A stretch of DNA of 64,000 nucleotides from Njordibacter sp905182035 (GTDB lineage: Bacteria; Pseudomonadota; Gammaproteobacteria; Pseudomonadales; Balneatricaceae). Positions 9,387 through 16,843 of this stretch are shown in pieces. The stretch spans positions 2,604,001 through 2,668,000 of the forward strand of contig NZ_CP159831.1 in NCBI RefSeq assembly GCF_047730075.1, read 5' to 3'. Numbering within the stretch: the stretch's first letter is position 1; each line of letters starts with the position of its first letter. The notes below the pieces were generated by a model, which did not search any database, was not told the origin of the DNA, and was given only the letters and a program-made list of their open reading frames with translations. The position numbers and the translations under genes were made by a program.

Positions 9387-9880
9387 GCTAATTTCTCCTA
9401 TTTAACTATGATGACAGCATTGCTTGAACTAAGTTAGCGCCAATGCATTTTAAGACTAGGCCTCACAATATCCCCCAGCATCACGAAAGTCTAGTACGGT
9501 TGCTGTACTAGGAGAAGAGCATGCATAGCGTAGGAGGATTCATGTGATCTCAGAATTGAGTAAGATAGTGCCCCCCACATTGATCCAGCAATCTAGTGTC
9601 ACATAATAGCGCTTCAGTAAAAGAATTATGGCTAGTTGTGATTAAGGGCAGATGACTTATGATTAGTCTTATCCAATGCCAGCAACAGCTAATGCTGATG
9701 GCGGTACAGTAAAGCGGACTAGATTTAAATCAAATAGGGGAATATTGTTAGACCTAGACTTAAAAGGCATCAATGCTAATTAAGCTAAGCAAAGCAGATC
9801 GTCTGGGTGACAAACACTAATCTTGAACAAGTTAGCCATTTGCCTATGGCACAGAGGGTAAGGTTATCCACAGGACACAC
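9387..9880. other. Gene-poor interval of 494 bp
   Basis: No convincing reading frame is present. Two small motifs stand out: an inverted repeat CTAGTAC/GTACTAG with a 7-bp spacer at 9491-9511, and one perfect DnaA box at 9864-9872. No repeat cluster, tRNA or terminator is evident. Confidence 0.6.
9491..9511. repeat. Inverted repeat CTAGTAC-N7-GTACTAG
   Basis: Perfect 7-bp arms around a 7-bp spacer lie about 105 bp upstream of the DUF1330 start. It could be a regulator binding site or a short hairpin. There is no U-tract, so it is not a terminator. Confidence 0.4.
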
Positions 9881-10723
9881 TCACCCTTTTAACTCTTCGA
9901 TCAGCGCTGAATAGCCCTCTCGGTAAGTAGGAAAAATGAACTTATAACCAGAATCTAACAATTTTTTGTTGCTACAACGCCTTGCTGATCGTGCATTGGT
10001 GCGCTCCTTGACTAAACTGACATTCAAACGTGCAGTCAACCAACTACATAACTCATGCTGGGTCACTGGTTCACAGTCAGTCGCCACATAGATTTCTGAT
10101 AAAGGCACCTGCTGCTCGTTCAACCTGATTAGGTGTGCAATAACACCAGCGCAATCTTCGCTATGAATTCGATTACTCCATTGTTCAGGTTCGGCTGGAC
10201 ACCCGACTCCTTCTAACACCTGATCTAACATTCGAGTGCGCCCAGGACCATATATACCAGAAAACCTCACCACTGCTTTGGCACAGGGCAAGCCTAGTAT
10301 GTGCCGCTCTGCCTGAAGTAATGCTCTGCCAGAAAAGGTAGCCGAGTTTGCTGGAGAATCTTCATTCACCCAAGAACCTAAGGTCTGGCCATAGACGCTA
10401 GTACTAGAAACCCAGATCACTAATTTTGGTTTGTGACCTGCATTGTTAATAGCTACGGATAGGGCTGCAGATGAATCAACGTAAGCCTTCTGGTAACCTT
10501 CATCAGTGAAACTATCGGGTGTTAGCGTGGCAACCACCATATCAAAGCCCTCTCGGAAAACGCTATCTAAACATGCGGCATCGGTCAGATCACCTGTTAG
10601 GGGAGTAATGCCATGAGGAAGATTGACTGGCTGGCGTTTTAAACCAAAGAACTGGTGCTGATCAGTCAGTTTGAGCGCCACTCGCTGAGCAATATCACCA
10701 CTGCCTGCTAGTAATATTTTCAT
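9881..10723 (-). CDS. NAD(P)-binding sugar epimerase/dehydratase-like protein
   Basis: A 280-residue Rossmann protein of the extended SDR class. The N-terminus MKILLAGSGDIAQRVA carries the nucleotide-binding glycines, and the centre has VIWVSSTSVYGQ, a Ser/Tyr active-site neighbourhood, followed by FSGIYGPGR. It resembles YeeZ-type proteins of unknown substrate. The start at 10723 is preferred because the Rossmann strand begins there and the upstream gene ends 2 bp before; an ATG at 10753 would overlap that gene. It is probably translationally coupled to the DUF2805-like gene. Confidence 0.75.
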   Translation of the reverse strand: MKILLAGSGDIAQRVALKLTDQHQFFGLKRQPVNLPHGITPLTGDLTDAACLDSVFREGFDMVVATLTPDSFTDEGYQKAYVDSSAALSVAINNAGHKPKLVIWVSSTSVYGQTLGSWVNEDSPANSATFSGRALLQAERHILGLPCAKAVVRFSGIYGPGRTRMLDQVLEGVGCPAEPEQWSNRIHSEDCAGVIAHLIRLNEQQVPLSEIYVATDCEPVTQHELCSWLTARLNVSLVKERTNARSARRCSNKKLLDSGYKFIFPTYREGYSALIEELKG

Positions 10724-10725
10724 TA

Positions 10726-10977
10726 TTAACGGTGTTTGTATTGCGTTGGGCAATGGCTTCTAATCACATCTGGACTACGGAGTTTTAAATGCTTGGTTGA
10801 GCGCCCACTCACCCTTTCACGCCATCGCCTAAAACTTCTGGGTTTTAAACGACTGCGCATAAATTTGATAACCTCCGTCTCATTAATACCGAATTGTTTT
10901 TCTATAGCCTCAAAAGGAGTCCGGTCTTCCCAAGCCATTTCAATAATTCTTGATTCTTCATCCATAAGCAGTGACAT
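10726..10977 (-). CDS. DUF2805 / TIGR03643 family protein
   Basis: This small basic protein of 83 residues contains the strongly conserved family core: IIEMAWEDRTPFEAIEKQFG, then EVIKFMRSRLKPRSF and WRERVSGR. The pattern suggests a helix-turn-helix-like fold, but the function is unknown. The ATG at 10977 has AGGA 8 nt upstream; a longer frame would add an unlikely hydrophobic leader. It directly precedes the epimerase-like gene. Confidence 0.75.
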   Translation of the reverse strand: MSLLMDEESRIIEMAWEDRTPFEAIEKQFGINETEVIKFMRSRLKPRSFRRWRERVSGRSTKHLKLRSPDVIRSHCPTQYKHR

Positions 10978-11353
10978 AAAAACGATCCTAGAAATTATAA
11001 TTAAAATGAAACCGATAGCAGTATTTAATAAAAAAACCAATCTCGTTATAGTTTATTTCTGACAGGTAGGTTTCAGAGTCACAAGGCATTTAACGAGGGC
11101 AGCTCTTTAAACTATTATTTGCTAAACAAGGTAATCAAAAGTCGCGAAAACGAAGGTAACCAATCCTTCATTATAGTATTAAGTTTTTCTAACTAGTTGG
11201 GTAGTATCGACAGCTTTAAGTGAACTTAGTGACATAGTCGAATATGTTCTAAAATTTTACTTATTTTCAGAGTATTATTTGGTTGATATTTGACAGTAAA
11301 ATGAGTAGTTTATTTTTTAGCGTGTGGGTCTATGTAAGCTAAGTAAAGCTTCG
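10978..11353. other. AT-rich interval of 376 bp without a recognised gene
   Basis: I see no coding frame, RNA gene or strong terminator here. The interval separates the DUF2805 gene from the 3' end of the TetR gene and may hold the promoter of the DUF2805-epimerase pair. Confidence 0.5.
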
Positions 11354-11899
11354 TTATTCGTCCGGTCGTCTAGAAAGAGAACGGATAACAAGATCACTAA
11401 AAACATCTCCGATATCCTCAGGAGATTGAAGACCATCAGGTTTTAGCCATAGGCATGAGTAGAAATACATCCCCAAAAGGCCTTTCACAGCAATTTTATC
11501 GACTGCTCTAAACACATTTTGCTGAACACCTTCCTCTATAGTTTTAGACCAGATTTGTTGGTATTCTGTATGCATACACATAACGTCATGGTGTCGTGTG
11601 CCTGTTAGAGACTGGACTTCGCGAAAACAGACTACTATTTCTGCTAAACTACTGCTGATTACGGCCATCAAGTGTCGACTCAGCGCGTTCAAGCGCTGAA
11701 TAGGATCTGGATACTCTCTCGCTATCCTATGGCCAGACTGAACCAGGCCTGAAATGTACTGTGAAGCAATTTCGTGAAGAAGGTCTTCTTTGCTTTCTAT
11801 GTGATGGTAGAGTGTCCCACGACCAAAGCCTGAAGCCGCCCCAATTTCCGCGACGCCAACTCCATTGTAGCCTTTTTTTGCGAACAACGAAGCGGCCAC
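11354..11899 (-). CDS. TetR/AcrR family transcriptional regulator, start codon unclear
   Basis: The protein has the TetR N-terminal DNA-binding signature SLFAKKGYNGVGVAEIGAASGFGRGTLYHH (split here: helix one up to GYNG, recognition helix GRGTLYHHIESKEDLL) and a helical ligand domain. The only conventional start in frame is GTG at 11899, which would remove part of helix one. The frame is open upstream to about 11953 and reads ADDRKLKQTEQAKKITKV, exactly like a TetR N-terminus, yet offers no ATG, GTG or TTG. The natural start codon is therefore mutated, or a rare CTG (11935) is used. It may control the nearby MaoC-molybdoenzyme operon. Confidence 0.75.
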   Translation of the reverse strand: MAASLFAKKGYNGVGVAEIGAASGFGRGTLYHHIESKEDLLHEIASQYISGLVQSGHRIAREYPDPIQRLNALSRHLMAVISSSLAEIVVCFREVQSLTGTRHHDVMCMHTEYQQIWSKTIEEGVQQNVFRAVDKIAVKGLLGMYFYSCLWLKPDGLQSPEDIGDVFSDLVIRSLSRRPDE

Positions 11900-12030
11900 C
11901 TTAGTTATCTTCTTTGCCTGTTCTGTTTGTTTCAGTTTTCTATCATCCGCTAATTAATACCTAGTTGGTAAGTCGATTTCGCCCATATCCTCTCAACGTG
12001 ATACTGATCACCACGCGTACGTCAATTTTA

Positions 12031-12498
12031 CTACATTTCTAAACAGATAGCAGTGCCTTGACCACCTCCAACGCACAAAGATGCTAGTTCGCGTTTTGCT
12101 CCGATTCGTTTCATTTCGTGAATTAGGGCTACAACCATCCTAGCACCTGAACCTGACAATAGGTGTCAGAGCGCAATTGCGCCACCAGATAAATTTACTC
12201 TTTTCAGATTTATACCCTAATCAACTCAGCATCGCATCAGCACACACCTGATTAACCATTAAAGCTGGAACTTGAACCAGTAGTCCTGCTTTCAATGCCG
12301 TTGGCGTGCTGAATTTTTTCCGGCACCGCCACTGAGCACCTGCCCAATTATGACTTTGTCAAAAACTGATGGGTCAATGTCATTAATTAGGTCAGAGATC
12401 ACGGCGCTGCCAAGTTCTACTACTGAAAGGCTGCCAAGAGTTCCATTCAACTGACCAATAGGAGTTAGTTTTGCACTACCAATATAAACGTCAGTCAT
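12031..12498 (-). pseudogene. Thiolase (acetyl-CoA acetyltransferase) remnant with internal deletion
   Basis: Reading leftwards from ATG at 12498, the frame gives a thiolase N-terminus (MTDVYIGSAKLTPIGQ and VIIGQVLSGGAGKNSARQ). After a frameshift the family continues as ALKAGLLVQVPALMVNQVCA. Some 250 residues are then missing and the text resumes at the C-terminus with LKRVNLSGGAIAL, a TGA stop where Gly-His is expected, and EMKRIGAKRELASLCVGGGQ ending at about 12031. The active-site Cys region is gone. It lies between the TetR gene and the MaoC operon and was probably part of an acyl-CoA pathway with them. Confidence 0.9.
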
Positions 12499-12630
12499 GG
12501 ATGACCTCCTGCTGTATTCATACTTATCACGCCTTAATAGGGTTCGTATCAAACTAAGAATTCTCAGTTGCTAAAGTCTTGAACTATTTCGCAGTCATCT
12601 CCCAAAATAGCAAGTTATTAGACTAGTTTC

Positions 12631-12649
12631 AACATTCCGAACGAATGTT
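12631..12649. promoter_or_regulatory. Palindromic operator candidate AACATTC-N5-GAATGTT
   Basis: Perfect 7-bp arms around a 5-bp centre lie in the region between the thiolase remnant and the MaoC gene. Size and symmetry fit a TetR-family operator. Assignment to the nearby TetR protein is inference. Confidence 0.5.
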
Positions 12650-12655
12650 AAAAAG

Positions 12656-12691
12656 TACAAGTATAAAAAAATGACTTTTTTAATACTTGTA
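12656..12691. repeat. Long inverted repeat TACAAGTAT ... ATACTTGTA
   Basis: Perfect 9-bp arms continue inward through one A-A mismatch into six A-T pairs and a 4-nt loop TGAC, so about 15 bp can pair. Its right arm covers the proposed -35 element of the MaoC operon. Confidence 0.55.
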
Positions 12692-12714
12692 TTGTACCGA
12701 GTGGTCTGTACAAT
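12687..12714 (+). promoter_or_regulatory. Promoter of the MaoC-molybdoenzyme-ETF operon
   Basis: TTGTAT (-35) and TACAAT (-10) are separated by 16 bp, about 84 bp upstream of the first start codon. A TTGTAC/GTACAA inverted repeat (12692-12713) sits between and over these elements, so binding there would block transcription. The elements are read by eye. Confidence 0.55.
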
Positions 12715-12797
12715 AAAGATTAACCTTTATGTAAATCAGGTGGGGACCGTGTTCTGCCGTTTTTTAAAACAGTTTTAAAATAAAGGAAACTATTTAT

Positions 12798-13253
12798 ATG
12801 TCTAACACAGAAAAAAAAGATGGTTGGGTAGGAGTTTTAAACGGCCAACCAAAAATTGGGCAATTCAGTGAACGTTCTCGTACTACTAAGATGGGCGATA
12901 TACATTCGTTTACTGAGATGACTGGCGATAAAAATCCAGTTCACTATGATGAGGAACTTGCGAAAAAAACTCCGTTTGGCAAGCTTATAGTGCAGGGTGG
13001 CGTAACAACTGGTCTTCTTAATGCCTGTGTTGCGGAAGACTTGCCCGGCCCTGGCACAGTGTTTTTATCAACCGAACTAAAATTTCTAAAAGCTGTAGGG
13101 GTTGGAGAAGAGTTGACTGCTCGAGTTGAAATTGAGTCTGTAAGAGACGACAAACCCATTTGCAAGCTGAAAACTACCATTACCGACAGTGCTGGTGATC
13201 TTTGTGTTGATGGTACCGCAACAACTTACACCATGGCGCTCAAAGGTCTGTAG
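12798..13253 (+). CDS. MaoC-like (R)-specific enoyl-CoA hydratase
   Basis: A 151-residue hot-dog-fold protein with the hydratase signature MTGDKNPVHYDEELA near residues 41-55, in which the Asp and His five residues apart form the catalytic pair, followed by PFGKLIVQGG. The family hydrates trans-2-enoyl-CoA to the (R)-3-hydroxy form. An AAGGAAA site precedes ATG 12798. It is the first gene of a plus-strand operon with a sulfite-oxidase-family enzyme and ETF subunits; the natural substrate is unknown. Confidence 0.85.
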   Translation: MSNTEKKDGWVGVLNGQPKIGQFSERSRTTKMGDIHSFTEMTGDKNPVHYDEELAKKTPFGKLIVQGGVTTGLLNACVAEDLPGPGTVFLSTELKFLKAVGVGEELTARVEIESVRDDKPICKLKTTITDSAGDLCVDGTATTYTMALKGL

Positions 13254-13312
13254 AATGAGGAAGACTTTTTCAAATTACTTTAATAGAAATACAATTAAGC
13301 AGGAGTAATAAT

Positions 13313-14578
13313 ATGTCAGAAGAGATTGAACTTGAAGGTGAATGGGTAATGGGTTGGCCTGATCGTAAACGGGCCCGTGTAATGCCAAGTAAAGATGCGG
13401 AAGGACGGACTATCTTTGCACGCTCTCCAGTACTCGATCTAGAGGGATTGCTGACACCAACTGACGCCTATTATGTGATCGCTCAACTTAACATGCCTGA
13501 TCCAGTACATCCAGATGACTTCTCATTTTCAATCGGTGGAATGGTTGACAATCCAATCGAGTACACTCTTGAGGAAATTCGAAAGTTTCCGGGGCGCACT
13601 GTGCGTGCAGTGACCGAATGTGCGGGGAATGATGGTGAATTTTGGGACTACATCGATGAGGGGAAAAAAAATGTGCGGAAGCCCTCTTTGCGTGATGCCC
13701 AAGCTGAAGAAGGTGGTTGGCGCCAGTCCGGAGATGGTGAAGAGGCTCTGGACATTGAGAATATCCTTGAGTCTATTCCAACTACGGGTCTGGTCAGTGG
13801 TGGTGAGTGGACTGGAGTACCCTTTAAGACTGTACTTGAACTTGCTGGCATACAAGAAGGTGCGGTGTCTATCGCCCTTCATGGCTGGGATGAAGGCAGA
13901 CCTGACCCAGTGACCCAATACCTTTCAGTCGGACGCACTGACTTCGATGTGGTTGATCCTGGCATCATCAATTACTCAAAGGCGATGCCGATAGAAAAAG
14001 CTCTCCATGAAGATACAATCCTAGCATGGGCTCACAATGGTGAGTACTTGACACATGTGCACGGTGCACCATTGCGATTAGTTGTGCCGGGTTGGGCTGG
14101 AAATTGGTGGGTAAAATGGATAGATAGGATAGAGATACTTGACCACACACCAGATTTTTATTATCAAACCCACTATTTTGTGAGCGGCAAGTCGCCGGAA
14201 GATCCCAATAAGAAGCCTATGAAAGTTCTTGGAGTCAAAGCGTTAATTACTTCACCTCGAGACGAAGATGGTCCAATCAAGTGTGGCTCACACGCTATAA
14301 CTGGTCGAACCTGGAGTGGTGAGGGTGCCGTGGTTCGTGTCGAAATCAGTACTAACGGAGGTGAAAGCTGGAACGATGCAACCATCGAGGAATCTAACGA
14401 CCGTTGGCTATGGCGGCGCTTCCATTACGTTTGGGATGTCACCGAACCAGGTCAGTATAAAGTTATGGCACGCGGAATTGACGAAAAAGATCGAGTCCAG
14501 CCGACTTGGGAATGGAACTTCCAGCGTAAGCACTTTGACGGAATTGTGCCAGAAATAATCAGTGTTGAGAAAGGGTGA
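13313..14578 (+). CDS. Sulfite-oxidase-family molybdopterin enzyme, cytoplasmic form
   Basis: The 421-residue protein has the oxidoreductase molybdopterin-binding domain followed by the Mo-co dimerisation (Ig-like) domain. The probable Mo-ligand cysteine is in AVTECAGNDGEF near residue 102; family landmarks HGWDEGRP, INYSKAMPIEKAL, LTHVHGAPLRLVVPGWAGNW and the C-terminal VEISTNGGESW are present. There is no Tat or Sec signal and no heme domain, unlike SorA, SoxC or animal sulfite oxidase. The very tight link to ETF genes suggests transfer of electrons to a flavoprotein. The substrate cannot be read from the sequence; sulfite is only one option. Confidence 0.85.
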   Translation: MSEEIELEGEWVMGWPDRKRARVMPSKDAEGRTIFARSPVLDLEGLLTPTDAYYVIAQLNMPDPVHPDDFSFSIGGMVDNPIEYTLEEIRKFPGRTVRAVTECAGNDGEFWDYIDEGKKNVRKPSLRDAQAEEGGWRQSGDGEEALDIENILESIPTTGLVSGGEWTGVPFKTVLELAGIQEGAVSIALHGWDEGRPDPVTQYLSVGRTDFDVVDPGIINYSKAMPIEKALHEDTILAWAHNGEYLTHVHGAPLRLVVPGWAGNWWVKWIDRIEILDHTPDFYYQTHYFVSGKSPEDPNKKPMKVLGVKALITSPRDEDGPIKCGSHAITGRTWSGEGAVVRVEISTNGGESWNDATIEESNDRWLWRRFHYVWDVTEPGQYKVMARGIDEKDRVQPTWEWNFQRKHFDGIVPEIISVEKG

Positions 14579-14585
14579 TTTTTCT

Positions 14586-15398
14586 ATGAAGATTGTGGTG
14601 TGTGTTAAACAGATTCAGAATCCTGAGATCCCACCCGTTCAGTTTCGCATTGACGAAGAAGCGAAAGTGTTGATTCCAGTATCTGGTTTGTCACCTATTC
14701 TTAGTCCATATGATGAACAAGCAGTTGAAGCTGCTCTGAGGATACGTGATAAGGCGGGAAAAGACTCAGACATAGAAATTACTATTGTGACTATTGCATC
14801 AAAGGGTGCTCGAGCTGTAATTAAAGCGGCGCTCGCTTTGGGTGCTGACAATGCCGTTTTGCTCAGCGAACCAACGTTTGATGGGAGTGGCGGGTATGTC
14901 ACCGCTCGTAACCTAGCTGAGACGATCCGCGCCATTGGTGATGTGGACTTGATCCTGACCGGGCGTCAAGCTGCCGACTGGGATGCTGGTGTTGTAGGCC
15001 TTGGAATAGCCGAAATTCTGGATATTCCGGCCATCACTTTTGCGTGTGACGTGCAGACCACTGATGGTGTCGTCACAGTTCAACGTGTGCTTCAGGATGG
15101 CATTGAGACTGTTGAAGCGGATTTGCCAGCGTTGGTAACTATCTCCAACGAGTTGGGTAAAGTCCGCTACGCATCAATGCGCGAGACTATGCGTGCTGCG
15201 AAGAAACCGATTAAGGAATGGATGCCAGAAGATATTGGTCTTGATGAGGCACAGGTAGGTTCTAGCGCTATGCGTTACAAGCTAGAGCGTCTCTATATCC
15301 CAGTAAACGATACAGAGTGTGAATTCATTGTTGGAAATACACCGGCCGAGATAGCTGCCACTCTTGCTCAGCACTTGCGCGAAGCAAAGTTGATATAG
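14586..15398 (+). CDS. Electron transfer flavoprotein beta subunit
   Basis: A 270-residue EtfB/FixA-type protein starting MKIVVCVKQIQNPE, with the AMP-binding region DLILTGRQAADWDAGVVG and the partner-recognition region SNELGKVRYASMRETMRAAK. It differs clearly from the housekeeping EtfB type. The ATG at 14586 is chosen because GGGTGA lies 7 nt upstream; a longer frame overlaps the molybdoenzyme. The gap to that gene is only 7 bp and to etfA 9 bp, so the three are surely co-expressed. No acyl-CoA dehydrogenase or ETF-quinone oxidoreductase gene lies nearby. Confidence 0.9.
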   Translation: MKIVVCVKQIQNPEIPPVQFRIDEEAKVLIPVSGLSPILSPYDEQAVEAALRIRDKAGKDSDIEITIVTIASKGARAVIKAALALGADNAVLLSEPTFDGSGGYVTARNLAETIRAIGDVDLILTGRQAADWDAGVVGLGIAEILDIPAITFACDVQTTDGVVTVQRVLQDGIETVEADLPALVTISNELGKVRYASMRETMRAAKKPIKEWMPEDIGLDEAQVGSSAMRYKLERLYIPVNDTECEFIVGNTPAEIAATLAQHLREAKLI

Positions 15399-15407
15399 GA
15401 TCAAAAG

Positions 15408-16400
15408 ATGACTGACAATAATAATGGTGTTCTCGTAGTTGTAGAGATGGTGGAAAGTCAACCAATCGATCTAGGTTTAGAGATGTTAGCGTTGGCAAGG
15501 CGACTCACTGACAGTATGGGTGGGACCGTCACCGCGGTAGCTTTCGGTACTGGCTTGGAAACCACTGGCGAGATACTGACTGCATACGGTGCGGATCAAG
15601 TTTTAATTAATGATAACGCAATATTTGCCAACTTCCATGCTGAAGCCTGGTTGCCGGATCTGTCCAAAATAGTTGCTGAGGTGGCGCCCGCTATTGTCCT
15701 TATTGGACATTCGTTATCTGGCACTGACCTAGCACCCCGTCTTGCCTTCCGCCTGGATGTTGATGTAGCTACCGGTTGTGAGTCGATTGACATCATCAAC
15801 GGACGACCACACATGACTCGAAGCTGCTTTGGTGGCCTTGCACGCGAAGTGGTCACTTTTACCAAGACACCTGCGGTAGCTACTATCCGTTCCAAAACCC
15901 AACAGGCTCTGACACCTATGATGGAGCGTGCCGGGGAGGTTAAACATGTGACTTCAATTCTTGATGTGAATTCCATACGCAGTCGTGTTGTCAATCGCGA
16001 AAGGGAGAAAGCTGTTGGAGTAAAGTTGGAGAGTGCAAAAATTGTGATCGGTGGTGGGCTAGGTTTAGGCGGCCCAGAAGGATTTAATACACTCAATGAA
16101 ATCGCAGAATTGGTCGACGGAGCTGTTGGTGCCAGTCGCGCCGCCTGTGATTTGGACTGGTGCCCACGCTCTTATCAGATTGGATTGACCGGACGCACAG
16201 TGGCACCTGAACTATACCTTGCGGTCGGAATCTCTGGTGCTAGTCACCACATGGCCGGCTGTGGTAACTCTAAGACCATTGTTTCGATCAATTCTGATCC
16301 AGATGCAGCAATTTTTAAATCATCTCGTTTTGGTATAGTCGGAAACTCTCAGGAAATTATGCCTGCGCTGGTCGAAGAGATCAGGAAGCTGAAGGCTTAA
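15408..16400 (+). CDS. Electron transfer flavoprotein alpha subunit
   Basis: A 330-residue EtfA. The C-terminal FAD-binding domain is complete: GGGLGLGGPEGF, GASRAACDLDW, QIGLTGRTVAPELYLAVGIS split in two here by the conserved Val, HMAGCGNSKTIVSIN and DPDAAIF. With EtfB it forms a heterodimer that carries FAD and AMP. Its place directly behind EtfB and the molybdoenzyme suggests that this ETF serves that enzyme or an unlinked dehydrogenase. Confidence 0.93.
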   Translation: MTDNNNGVLVVVEMVESQPIDLGLEMLALARRLTDSMGGTVTAVAFGTGLETTGEILTAYGADQVLINDNAIFANFHAEAWLPDLSKIVAEVAPAIVLIGHSLSGTDLAPRLAFRLDVDVATGCESIDIINGRPHMTRSCFGGLAREVVTFTKTPAVATIRSKTQQALTPMMERAGEVKHVTSILDVNSIRSRVVNREREKAVGVKLESAKIVIGGGLGLGGPEGFNTLNEIAELVDGAVGASRAACDLDWCPRSYQIGLTGRTVAPELYLAVGISGASHHMAGCGNSKTIVSINSDPDAAIFKSSRFGIVGNSQEIMPALVEEIRKLKA

Positions 16401-16843
16401 CGGAAAAGAGCTGAGAGTCGACGAAACAAGATATTTTTATCAGTATAGCTCTTTTACGGTTTTGATGGCGATGTACATCCTAACAAGCCAGTGTGGATTT
16501 TCTCGGTGTATCCACTATTGGCGTTTCTAGAGACGGCATGCTTAAGAATTTGCTTCGTCGATGTGCCTCTTTTTCCTTCCCAGAGTTAAACCCTACTGTC
16601 AACATTATGTTTGCAGTTTTTAAATTGAAGAATGGGGTTTGATGAAATCGCTGTCGTGGTTTAGCTCGCTAAAAAATTATTCATCCCGTGGTGAACAATA
16701 GCGAATCTACTGTGTGATCTCAGTGTTAAAAAGCCACGGAATTCACCTAGTTACTTATTAAAATACAAATCAGGTTAAAGATACTGTTGATTTAAGTAGG
16801 CAGCTAACCGATAAATTATATCAACTTGTTGGAGATATATTAG
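16401..16843. other. 443-bp interval between ETF alpha and MFS genes
   Basis: An inverted repeat AAAAGAGCT/AGCTCTTTT (16404-16455, 34-nt loop) follows the etfA stop codon and may end the operon. A short open stretch at 16490-16642 has no recognisable start or family. The right part is AT-rich and probably contains the promoter of the MFS gene. Confidence 0.4.

Noticed and set aside
9864..9872. Replication origin
   Set aside because: A single DnaA box without clustering or origin genes is not an origin.
16490..16642. 50-codon open stretch ending LKNLLRRCASFSFPE and VFKLKNGV
   Set aside because: It vaguely resembles the C-terminus of a TonB-like domain, but there is no start codon and the likeness is too weak to call a pseudogene.
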